14,855 bases of DNA, taken from JAWVZH01 sp033722295 (GTDB taxonomy: Bacteria > Bacteroidota > Bacteroidia > Chitinophagales > Saprospiraceae). Under the pieces are notes generated by a model. That model was not told the DNA's origin, searched no databases, and worked only from the letters and a program-made list of their open reading frames with translations. Where the stretch lies: assembly GCA_033722295.1 (NCBI GenBank), contig JAWVZH010000074.1, forward strand, positions 1 to 14,855, in the 5' to 3' direction. Positions 7,406 to 14,478 of the stretch are shown here, piece after piece (position 1 is the first letter of the stretch; each line of letters opens with the position of its first letter). The position numbers were made by a program, and so were the translations under genes.

Positions 7406-7437
7406 TTTTGCATATGTTAATTTCCTTATTACTTTTA
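7406..7437 (+). promoter_or_regulatory. Promoter of the PUR-alpha-like gene
   Basis: TTTTG at 7406-7410 and TACTTTTA at 7430-7437, spaced by 19 nt, fit the Bacteroidota sigma-ABfr type (TTTG, 17-23 nt, TAnnTTTG; one mismatch in the last base). Transcription would start near 7444, leaving a leader of about 36 nt before the GTG at 7480. Confidence 0.5.
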
Positions 7438-7479
7438 CAATGAGGTTTTTTATGTACATACGCCAAAATTTATAAAAGA

Positions 7480-7902
7480 GTGGACGAGAAGAATCGCAGG
7501 TTTGAAAGTCTCTTTACTTCCAAAGTAAGAGCCGGGCGAAGGAGAACTTATTTTTTTGACGTTCGCGAGACGAAGGGACATGATTATTATGTCACTATCA
7601 CCGAGAGCACCCGTAAATACAATGGAGACGGGTACGAACGCCATAAAGTCTTCATTTATAAAGAAGATTTCAACAGGTTCATCCAGGGCTTGCAAGATGC
7701 CGTCAATCATGTAAAAACGGAGTTACTTCCGGATTATGATTATGATGAATTCACCCGAAAGCAGGAAGAGTGGGAAAGACAAAAGGCTGAAGAGGCCAAG
7801 GAGGAAGCCAATAAAGAAGAGGACGCGGATGATGAAAAAGCTGAAGAAGCTTCGGATTCTGAGGAGGGAGAAACTTCTTCTGAAGAAGATATGACTTGGT
7901 AA
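7480..7902 (+). CDS. PUR-alpha-like nucleic-acid-binding protein (DUF3276)
   Basis: This 140-aa protein matches the DUF3276 family of Bacteroidota, a bacterial form of the PUR domain that binds single-stranded DNA or RNA (known from Pur-alpha and its Borrelia homologue). The PUR-like unit spans about 8-82 with SKVRAGRRRTYFFDVRE and KVFIYKEDFNRF as recognisable segments; basic and aromatic residues fit a nucleic-acid surface. From about 96 to 138 comes a Glu/Asp/Lys-rich, probably disordered acidic tail. The start is GTG: an in-frame TGA at 7441 is followed by no ATG before 7480, and the sequence from GTG gives the usual family N-terminus. It has its own promoter and a strong terminator, so it is monocistronic. 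A single PUR repeat implies that it works as a dimer. Its cellular target is unknown. Confidence 0.9.
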   Translation: MDEKNRRFESLFTSKVRAGRRRTYFFDVRETKGHDYYVTITESTRKYNGDGYERHKVFIYKEDFNRFIQGLQDAVNHVKTELLPDYDYDEFTRKQEEWERQKAEEAKEEANKEEDADDEKAEEASDSEEGETSSEEDMTW

Positions 7903-7937
7903 TCAACTTAGTTGCATTACATAAAGCGTTTATTACG

Positions 7938-7966
7938 AGGGTCATCCATTCCGATGACCCTTTTTT
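7938..7966 (+). terminator. Intrinsic terminator of the PUR-alpha-like gene
   Basis: An 8-bp perfect stem GGGTCATC (7939-7946) and GATGACCC (7953-7960) with a 6-nt loop is followed directly by six T (7961-7966), 36 nt after the stop codon. On the minus strand no T-run follows the stem, so it is one-directional and does not serve the DUF2905 gene. Confidence 0.92.
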
Positions 7967-8047
7967 CGACCCATCCCCCTAAAGTCAGGATATGATCAAT
8001 ACGGTCAATCCCTTAGCTGAGTAAAAGTCAGATCCATTACCAGATCT

Positions 8048-8269
8048 CTAAAGTTGCCTGATCAACCTAAAAATAATTGTCAGCGCAACGCTTATCAATA
8101 TCATTGATGTGATCGGAAAAAAGAACGAAAAATTCTCTCTTTCAATTCTGATATCGCCTGGTAATCTCCCAAACCAGGCAAAAACATTTCCATAGAAGTA
8201 CATAATTATACCCGTTACTGTAATCATCAGTCCCGCTGTGATGATCCACTTCGCAATCTCTGGGTTCAT
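8048..8269 (-). CDS. DUF2905 family small membrane protein
   Basis: This is a 73-aa protein with two membrane helices (about 8-28 and 48-70 from the ATG). They are joined by the DUF2905 hallmark loop FGRLPGDIRIERENFSFFFP. The family is widespread in bacteria and its function is unknown. ATG at 8269-8267 is chosen because it overlaps the stop of the upstream nucleotidyltransferase gene as ATGA, a typical coupling arrangement, and gives the family N-terminus MNPEIAKW. A GTG two codons upstream (8275) would give 75 aa. It is the last gene of a two-gene minus-strand operon. Confidence 0.9.
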   Translation of the reverse strand: MNPEIAKWIITAGLMITVTGIIMYFYGNVFAWFGRLPGDIRIERENFSFFFPITSMILISVALTIIFRLIRQL

Positions 8270-9174
8270 TTCCACAGGTTTAATGGATAGGCCCCCGATG
8301 CAACGAGCTTAGTCATCTCCTCCTGAACAAATGGTTTGTCTTCCTTATAGGTCACGCCAAACCACTGATCGTCAGAAGCCAGTACATCAACTTTTGCCTT
8401 ATCCTCATCCATCAATAGCTGTATGGCCTCAGGTATATAAAACTCCGACTTTGGTTTATCGATATTTTTCTTCAAAAAATCAGAGAACAATCTTGTGGTC
8501 TCTTCCATAAAAACAGGGACAAATCCCCACATATTCATGGAAACAAGGGTATCCTCGCCAAGATATCCGGGTGAGTGGTTGACGTTGTACGCGATACGGT
8601 CATCTTCCAGTCGTTTGATGTTCTTTCTTTCCGTGACAGAAACCAGCACGCCGTTGTCATCAACTTCACATACGCCACGATTGACCGTTCCATGGTCCGA
8701 AAGGGTATTCTTCAAGTAATAGCTGACTGTACAGTAAGACTTTTTATCGTCGGGGCTCAGATCAGAAAGGTAATCATGCATTTGCTGAAACGATCCACGC
8801 CCATAGAAGTCATCGGCATTGATAACGGCAAAGGGCTCTTTGATAACATTACGGCAAACCCAAACGGCATGTGCCGTTCCCCACGGCTTCTCCCGGCCTT
8901 CTGGCACTTTGAACTGACCTGGCAGGTCATCCAGTTCCTGGCAGACATAATGTACCTCCACTCTCTCATCGAATTTGTCCTTGAAATATTCCTTGAACTG
9001 CCGTTCAAAGGACTTTCGGATCACAAAGACAATTTTATCAAAACCAGCCCTGATAGCATCGTAAACCGAATAATCCATAATGGTCTCACCAGTAGGTCCA
9101 AAACTATCCATCTGTTTCAGACCACCATACCGGCTTCCCATACCCGCCGCCAATAATATTAAACTTGTTTTCAT
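8266..9174 (-). CDS. Sugar-phosphate nucleotidyltransferase-like protein
   Basis: This 302-aa protein has the NTP_transferase (GT-A-like) fold that joins a sugar phosphate and an NTP into a nucleotide sugar, releasing pyrophosphate. The nucleotide-binding loop LLAAGMGSRYGGLKQ is at 7-21, with the metal-binding segment INADDFYG at 118-125 and a PWGTAHAV segment at 97-104 that lines the base pocket. The loop variant SRYGG-LKQ differs from the GxGTRxxPxTK of GalU and RmlA. It belongs to a group of stand-alone bacterial transferases of unsettled substrate, often annotated simply as nucleotidyltransferase. It is coupled by a 4-nt overlap to a DUF2905 membrane protein, and no glycan gene is adjacent. 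The enzyme class is well supported; the substrate is unknown. Confidence 0.88.
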   Translation of the reverse strand: MKTSLILLAAGMGSRYGGLKQMDSFGPTGETIMDYSVYDAIRAGFDKIVFVIRKSFERQFKEYFKDKFDERVEVHYVCQELDDLPGQFKVPEGREKPWGTAHAVWVCRNVIKEPFAVINADDFYGRGSFQQMHDYLSDLSPDDKKSYCTVSYYLKNTLSDHGTVNRGVCEVDDNGVLVSVTERKNIKRLEDDRIAYNVNHSPGYLGEDTLVSMNMWGFVPVFMEETTRLFSDFLKKNIDKPKSEFYIPEAIQLLMDEDKAKVDVLASDDQWFGVTYKEDKPFVQEEMTKLVASGAYPLNLWK

Positions 9175-9204
9175 GTATATCTCTTTGTATTCGACTCAAA
9201 ACTG

Positions 9205-9212
9205 CAAAAATA
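9205..9212 (-). promoter_or_regulatory. -7 promoter element of the nucleotidyltransferase operon
   Basis: Read on the minus strand this is TATTTTTG, a full match to TAnnTTTG, 30 nt before the ATG at 9174. No TTG is seen at the normal -33 distance, so support rests on the -7 box alone. Confidence 0.35.
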
Positions 9213-9284
9213 GAAGATAAGTATTAACCTACCCTTATACCCTTTGAAAGCTCTGATCCAAAATTTTCTAATATCACCATTCAA

Positions 9285-9316
9285 ATAAAAAACAGGACCA
9301 TGTGATGATGGCCCTG
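9285..9316 (-). terminator. Intrinsic terminator of the DUF1800-DUF1501 operon
   Basis: On the minus strand CAGGGCCAT (9316-9308) pairs with ATGGTCCTG (9301-9293) over 9 bp with one G-U pair and a 6-nt loop. The stem is followed by TTTTTTATTT. It starts about 35 nt after the DUF1501 stop codon. Confidence 0.88.
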
Positions 9317-9350
9317 CTGCATGTGATGTTAACTTTATATTCGGTACATA

Positions 9351-10913
9351 TCAGATCTTTATTACTTTGACTGTTTTTTGTCGACTTCCTGCCACGACTC
9401 GAACAAAGTAGTTGCCTGACTGAAGTTCACTGACCTCTGATGTCAGGGTGTGTTCACCTTCGTTGTATCTTCTGTCCGACAAGAGTTTGACCTCTGCTCC
9501 TCTCGCATCAAACACACTGAGCCTCACCTTTTCATTGAATGATTTGAACCTGATCCTCAGATAGTTGGATGCAGGATTAGGATAAATCTCAACATCAACT
9601 GACTGGGCCAAAGGCGAGTCCACAGACGTAGAGAAGTCACAACCTTTTACGATCGGAATATGCTGGAAATCTTCAAACAACAGATCTTTCACATCCTGCT
9701 CGGATGCTTCGAACCAATCCATCAGAATAGACCCATATACAGATCTGAAGTCGTATTGCATGGGCACACCCTCCTGTGGTTCGACCTGACGGTCGATCTC
9801 CGGATTTTCTCCGATGATGATCGGGTTGACACAAGATCCAAATACGAACAGTGGAGCAGCTGTCCCGTGATCCGTTCCATCACTTTGGTTGCTTCTGATC
9901 TGACGCCCAAACTCGGAATAGGTCATACCCAAAACGCGTTCTTCGACGCCCAGTTGGCTGATGTCATCCTGAAAAGCACAAATGGCATCAGACAACATGG
10001 TTAGCAATTGAGTTTGCCTTCCCTGGACAGGATCATTAGCTTCTACTTGTCCTGAATGCAAATCGAATCCACCAAGTTGTACAACATAAACTTTGGTCTG
10101 TAGGCCTCCTGAGATCAATCGGGCTACGATCTTCAATTTTTGCGCCAGTGGATTGGCATCAGCCCCTGGATACTTTTGACTGAGATTGTTGCCTTTTTCA
10201 TTGGCATCAACAATAACATCAGCATATGCATTGGTCTGGGCAGCCACCTCCCTTATATATCCCAATTCTTCGCCATAGCAATTACCAGGTAGAGGGCTTC
10301 CCTCTCCAACGTTCACTGTTCCTGGATTGGCAGGGTCTACCAATGCAAGACTAAAAGTCGATTCTGTGCCCTGACATGTTTCCGATATCACTCCTCCTAT
10401 GGTCAAAGCAAACGGGTCAGGACATTCTCCATTTGGGTATCCCGCTGGATAATCCGGAGCTTGAGTTTCCAGCCATCGACCCAACCATCCAGTAGTCAGA
10501 TATTCATCTGCCGCCGAAGCGGTGTTCCAGATATCAGTGGATCGGAAATGGGAACGATTCTGATTGGGGTATCCGACACTCTGTACAATATTGAGTTTTT
10601 CCTGTTCCCAGATTATCTGCAAATTACCCATCGAAGGATGAAAGCCATTGTCAGCCCCAATTTCCAATATAGTATTCTCGGGTACCAGGACATTACTTCT
10701 AACAGCAGCCAGATTATCGTATTGATCCAAGGGTATCATCGTGGTCAGGCCATCATTACCGCCAGCAAGATTGATCAAAACGAGAACTCTGTCGGAGTCT
10801 CCGTTTATTATCGAGGATAATGCGCTTTTACCTATTGCCTTCAGTGGTGAACCACCGATTACAAAAGGCAGTGAAAGTGTAGAGGAAGTTTGTATGAATG
10901 ATCTTCTTTTCAT
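9351..10913 (-). CDS. DUF1501 protein with Tat-like signal and T9SS sorting domain
   Basis: This 520-aa exported protein opens with MKRRSFIQ, a twin-arginine-like start followed by a hydrophobic stretch to about residue 27, suggesting Tat export. The DUF1501 domain (about 40-420) shows GGNDGL (51-56), HFRSTDIWN (122-130), GGFDLH (281-286), SEFGR (333-337) and DHGTAAPLFVFG (348-359). The family is related to the alkaline phosphatase/sulfatase superfamily, but its reaction is not established. Residues about 438-520 are a T9SS type A sorting domain (EIYPNPASNYLRI, SVFDARGAEV, SGNYFVRVV, KTVKVIKI), so the mature protein should cross the outer membrane and be surface-attached or released. Several Cys residues (164, 180, 212, 361, 425) could form disulfides. 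It follows the DUF1800 gene by 24 nt in one operon that ends at the terminator downstream. Confidence 0.94.
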   Translation of the reverse strand: MKRRSFIQTSSTLSLPFVIGGSPLKAIGKSALSSIINGDSDRVLVLINLAGGNDGLTTMIPLDQYDNLAAVRSNVLVPENTILEIGADNGFHPSMGNLQIIWEQEKLNIVQSVGYPNQNRSHFRSTDIWNTASAADEYLTTGWLGRWLETQAPDYPAGYPNGECPDPFALTIGGVISETCQGTESTFSLALVDPANPGTVNVGEGSPLPGNCYGEELGYIREVAAQTNAYADVIVDANEKGNNLSQKYPGADANPLAQKLKIVARLISGGLQTKVYVVQLGGFDLHSGQVEANDPVQGRQTQLLTMLSDAICAFQDDISQLGVEERVLGMTYSEFGRQIRSNQSDGTDHGTAAPLFVFGSCVNPIIIGENPEIDRQVEPQEGVPMQYDFRSVYGSILMDWFEASEQDVKDLLFEDFQHIPIVKGCDFSTSVDSPLAQSVDVEIYPNPASNYLRIRFKSFNEKVRLSVFDARGAEVKLLSDRRYNEGEHTLTSEVSELQSGNYFVRVVAGSRQKTVKVIKI

Positions 10914-10937
10914 TTCTAATTAAGTTTTGTGCCTAGC

Positions 10938-12710
10938 CTACATCAACTGTGCTTCAGGCATTTCAAGCAATGAGGAAAACATGGCTCGGAGGCGGTTTTC
11001 TACCGCTTCTCGTTTCTGTCTGTCGTCAGGATCCGACAGATAGTCGGAATATTCGACCGTCCATTCGAAGTCAGGAAGTCCGGGGATGAGAATTTCTTTC
11101 AGAAAATCCTTCTGACCATCCGTAATACCATAAGGAAAAAATCGCCGGGCCAGGGCATGGATCAATTCATTAGGATCTTCCGCGCCAGGTATGTTATTCA
11201 CAATGTCCAACACGGGAATAATCTTGTCTATATCATATTCCCTGTTGGCCACCGTAATACTGCCTCCCGCGATCATTGCCGCAGAATGCTTGGTCCTTAT
11301 TGGCAGAGTAAATGTATTTATCCAGGTCCGGTAATAGGTCGGAGCCTGATAATATGCCTTCCACCCTGCTACATCCGGATGTTCGTATACAGCCATGCCT
11401 GCATCTGCCGACATTTGATAAGCAACGAGTGAATTGTAATAGTCAACCAGATCTCCGTCAATAACACCCTCCGGTATGCTTAAGAGAAAATTCCTGCCGT
11501 CAAATAGAAAGTTCATTCCTTTCAGTAGTGAAATATGAAAGTCTCCGGGGTTCTTTATCATACAACCAATGGCCTCCTCTCCGTAAAAGTGCTCACTGCT
11601 CAATAAGGCTCTTAAAGCAGGTTCTATGACATAATCGTTGTCCCTGAGTATCTGAGACATAGGCTCTATAACATCAGTTTCAATCTGAGGTGTGATGTTA
11701 TAATGAATGAAATATCTGTAGAGTTTTCGACAGATAAAACGCGACACTTCGTCCTGCTGGAATATGATATCTATTACATCAGCATATTCCTTATCACCAT
11801 TGTTAGTTATTACCGCATTCTTGAAGCGATGCGATAATTGCTTCCTCCCGATGTCATGATTGAAGAAGGCAAACAGTGTATCAACCTCACTTCCCTGTAA
11901 GGAACCCGGGTCAATCGTCCAGCCGGTCAAGGCCCGCGAGATAGCTCTGACGTCATCCTCGGTATAATTGGTATAGTCTCCAGGACCAGCCAGATCTCCT
12001 TTACCAATGGTAAAAAGTTCAAGTAATTCCCGCGCATAATTCTCATTGGGTGCTGCCGCAGTATTTTCAGCGCCATTGAGATAGAGAAGCATCGAAGGGT
12101 CAAGAGTTATATCCTTTGTCAACTGCTTGAAATCTCCGACCACGTTCTGGTGAATAGTATTAATATACTGATAGATCAATTTGGGGATCCTGAATTCGGC
12201 CACAACGAAGTGATTATGCCAGAATATGGTCATCTTTTCTCTGATCGTCATGGAGTTCTTATTCATCAGCTTAAATATCCACCCCAACATGGATTGTTGT
12301 CTGTAATTGATGATCTGAATATCTCTTTGCTGATCCCCGGTTCTTGGCAAGAGTTTCGCATTGATCCAGGTTTCTCCGTACTCGACCTCGGGATCGTCCA
12401 CATAAGGAATGAATCTCCTGTACCGCCTATCAGGATGAGGTTCATCAAGGATCCACTTAACAGGAGGGTCCGGAAATCCAATATTTTCGGTGAATAATTT
12501 TTCTATGGTCCCGTTCAGACCAAGATTCACAGATTCATCGATCTGTGCCTGACTCGGGCCGAATGTGGCTCGACGTAAGAGATGTGCGGCTTCGCGCACA
12601 GTCCAGGGGCCCGTGTAAGGATTCAAGCTTCCTCCCAAGACTGGAGCTTTGAACGTACGCGCGCTGGATAATTTTCCGACCATGGCGGAAAGTGTAGATC
12701 TTCTGTCCAT
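10938..12710 (-). CDS. DUF1800 family protein
   Basis: This 590-aa protein contains the complete DUF1800 domain. Visible blocks are HLLRRATFGPS (43-53), REKMTIFWHNHFV (157-169), NENYARELLELFTIG (222-236), RALTGWT (259-265), HDIGRKQLSHRF (285-296) and FICRKLYRYF (325-334). The His/Asn-rich blocks suggest a metal or active site, but no activity is proven for the family. The N-terminus MDRRSTLSAM has an RR pair but only weak hydrophobicity, so a Tat signal is possible, not certain. Unlike its partner, it ends without a T9SS sorting domain (last residues PEAQLM). DUF1800 and DUF1501 genes are paired in many Bacteroidota and Planctomycetota; here they are 24 nt apart, so the products probably work together. 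It is the first gene of the operon and is divergent from the di-heme peroxidase. Confidence 0.92.
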   Translation of the reverse strand: MDRRSTLSAMVGKLSSARTFKAPVLGGSLNPYTGPWTVREAAHLLRRATFGPSQAQIDESVNLGLNGTIEKLFTENIGFPDPPVKWILDEPHPDRRYRRFIPYVDDPEVEYGETWINAKLLPRTGDQQRDIQIINYRQQSMLGWIFKLMNKNSMTIREKMTIFWHNHFVVAEFRIPKLIYQYINTIHQNVVGDFKQLTKDITLDPSMLLYLNGAENTAAAPNENYARELLELFTIGKGDLAGPGDYTNYTEDDVRAISRALTGWTIDPGSLQGSEVDTLFAFFNHDIGRKQLSHRFKNAVITNNGDKEYADVIDIIFQQDEVSRFICRKLYRYFIHYNITPQIETDVIEPMSQILRDNDYVIEPALRALLSSEHFYGEEAIGCMIKNPGDFHISLLKGMNFLFDGRNFLLSIPEGVIDGDLVDYYNSLVAYQMSADAGMAVYEHPDVAGWKAYYQAPTYYRTWINTFTLPIRTKHSAAMIAGGSITVANREYDIDKIIPVLDIVNNIPGAEDPNELIHALARRFFPYGITDGQKDFLKEILIPGLPDFEWTVEYSDYLSDPDDRQKREAVENRLRAMFSSLLEMPEAQLM

Positions 12711-12830
12711 AAGGCGATTTTTTATTGATTATCAATGAGAAAAGCCTCCATCTCAGTAATTGTAACCTGTTTTTTCTGAAAATATATATATCCGGCTAAG
12801 CGAAGAAATAAAAAAATTAGTTTGGAGACA

Positions 12831-12862
12831 TTTTTGCACTCTTACAATTATCTCTATTTTTA
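12831..12862 (+). promoter_or_regulatory. Promoter candidate for di-heme peroxidase gene
   Basis: TTTTTG at 12831-12836 and TATTTTTA at 12855-12862 with an 18-nt spacer fit the phylum's -33/-7 pattern with one mismatch. It would leave a leader of about 135 nt. The 294-bp divergent region (12711-13004) is very AT-rich and contains no gene that I can support. Confidence 0.33.
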
Positions 12863-13004
12863 CAACTGCTTTGATCTTCTACTGTATAAGTGGATGGTGA
12901 AGGTAGTGCGAAATATTGTCAGGCTTTGCTTTAATTAATTGAGGATATTCCTTATTATTGCATGTCTGTCTACATATTATAGAATTTCGTAATATTTAGA
13001 ATAC

Positions 13005-14345
13005 ATGAACAGAGGTTGGTTAGTTGCTTTATTTTTTGCCTTGATTTTGGCCGGGTGCTCATATGAGACTCTGGATTATTCAGAGGTATTGAATAAAGAA
13101 CTCGAGCAAAGACTCGAAAGTGTAGCCGGCTCTGTAGAACACTTCAAGCTTCCAGACCACGATGATTATGCTTCCATTCCCCAGGATCCTAGAAACCCCC
13201 TGACAGAAGCTAAGGTCACTCTTGGTAAATTTCTCTTCTTCGAAACGGGTATAGGGATCGATGCTTCTCAGCAATCCGGTATGGAGACATATTCCTGTGC
13301 TACTTGTCATGATCCCAAGGCTGCGTTCAAACCAGCGGCACAACAAGGTGTGGCAGACGGCGGATTTGGTTATGGACAAAGAGGTGAGATGAGAACAAAG
13401 AATCCTGCTTATGGCAATTTCGAGGTCGATGCACAAGCCATTCGTCCATTATCCGTTCTGAATGTTGCTTTTGTAGAGAATACATTCTGGAATGGTCGTT
13501 TCGGCGGGTCAGGGATCAATGAAGGCACTGAAGCAAGCTGGACAGAAGCTGATGGCACCCATTTAAATGAAATGGGATTGGAAGGCATTGAAACACAAAA
13601 TATCGAAGGTCTGCATGTGCACAGGATGAGAATGACCGAGGACCTGGCAGATCAACTTGGTTACAAAGACTTATACGACGAAGCATTTCCTGAGTTTGAT
13701 GAATCAGAGAGATACTCCGTAATGACAACTTCATTCGCGATTTCAGCGTACATACGTTCATTGATCACGGATAAGGCTCCCTTCCAGCAATGGTTAAGAG
13801 GTAATAAACTCGCATTGACAGATGGTGAGATAAAAGGTGCCCTTCTGTTCTTCGGAAAGGCGCGATGTTTTACATGCCATCAGGGACCTGGTCTGAGCGC
13901 TGTAGAGTTCCATGCTCTCGGTGTCAAGGATCTCCATCAGGCCCATCCTAATCCTCTGGCTACTTCTGCTGATGATATCAGAAATTTGGGTAGAGCGGGC
14001 TTTACTGGAAAAGAAGAGGACATGTTTGCTTTCAAGGTGCCCCAATTGTACAACATGAAGGACAATCCGTTCTACTTTCATGGAGGAAGTAAGACAAGTT
14101 TGGAAGAGGTTGTTGACTACAAATCCAAGGCAGAAAGCGAAAACCCAAACGTGGATAATTCACAGCTGTCTCCCAAGTTTCAACCTCTTGATCTTTCTGA
14201 TAAAGAAAAAAAGCATCTGCTCGAATTTCTCAAGCATGGTCTTTATGACGAAGATCTTGACCGCTATGTGCCAAAGTTCATCATGTCTGGCAATTGTTTC
14301 CCCAACAATGATGTTCGCTCCAAGCAAGAACTTGGATGTAATTAA
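13005..14345 (+). CDS. Lipoprotein di-heme cytochrome c peroxidase / MauG family
   Basis: This 446-aa protein has a lipoprotein signal (hydrophobic 5-17, lipobox ILAGC with C18 as the lipidated Cys), so it is attached to a membrane on the periplasmic or outer side. Two c-type heme sites are visible, CATCH (98-102) and CFTCH (288-292), with the spacing of bacterial di-heme peroxidases. These reduce hydrogen peroxide or, in MauG, oxidise a protein substrate. Family segments VLNVAFVENTFWNGRFGG (151-168) and FKVPQLYN, FYFHGG, SLEEVV (343-370) are present. By eye, the position of the canonical Met ligand of the second heme holds no Met (Tyr372/Lys373). About 50 extra residues (168-215) set it apart from short peroxidases. 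C431 and C445 near the C-terminus may form a disulfide. It is divergent from the DUF1800-DUF1501 operon. The family is firm; the choice between peroxidase and MauG-like activity is open. Confidence 0.92.
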   Translation: MNRGWLVALFFALILAGCSYETLDYSEVLNKELEQRLESVAGSVEHFKLPDHDDYASIPQDPRNPLTEAKVTLGKFLFFETGIGIDASQQSGMETYSCATCHDPKAAFKPAAQQGVADGGFGYGQRGEMRTKNPAYGNFEVDAQAIRPLSVLNVAFVENTFWNGRFGGSGINEGTEASWTEADGTHLNEMGLEGIETQNIEGLHVHRMRMTEDLADQLGYKDLYDEAFPEFDESERYSVMTTSFAISAYIRSLITDKAPFQQWLRGNKLALTDGEIKGALLFFGKARCFTCHQGPGLSAVEFHALGVKDLHQAHPNPLATSADDIRNLGRAGFTGKEEDMFAFKVPQLYNMKDNPFYFHGGSKTSLEEVVDYKSKAESENPNVDNSQLSPKFQPLDLSDKEKKHLLEFLKHGLYDEDLDRYVPKFIMSGNCFPNNDVRSKQELGCN

Positions 14346-14377
14346 CATCTGATTATATTTCATTTATTATAATATTC

Positions 14378-14385
14378 TACCTTTG
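14378..14385 (+). promoter_or_regulatory. -7 promoter element of the thiolase gene
   Basis: TACCTTTG matches TAnnTTTG exactly and lies between the peroxidase stop (14345) and the thiolase ATG (14479). It implies a leader of about 85 nt. No good TTG is present at -33, so the call rests on one element. Confidence 0.33.
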
Positions 14386-14478
14386 TGGCTCGATTGATAT
14401 CAGGACAAGATATTTCTGTCATTATATCAAACAAAAACACTCCTTGAGACGTCTTCAATTCAGTATAAAAAGTTATTC

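Noticed and set aside
8575..9156. Plus-strand 193-aa frame opposite the nucleotidyltransferase
   Set aside because: It lies wholly antisense to a gene with clear family motifs, shows no recognisable domain itself and has no promoter or start context. It is a long chance frame.
12711..13004. Hidden small gene or RNA in the largest intergenic region
   Set aside because: The sequence is AT-rich with no frame of credible composition, no cloverleaf and no strong hairpin with a T-run; a divergent promoter region is enough to explain it.
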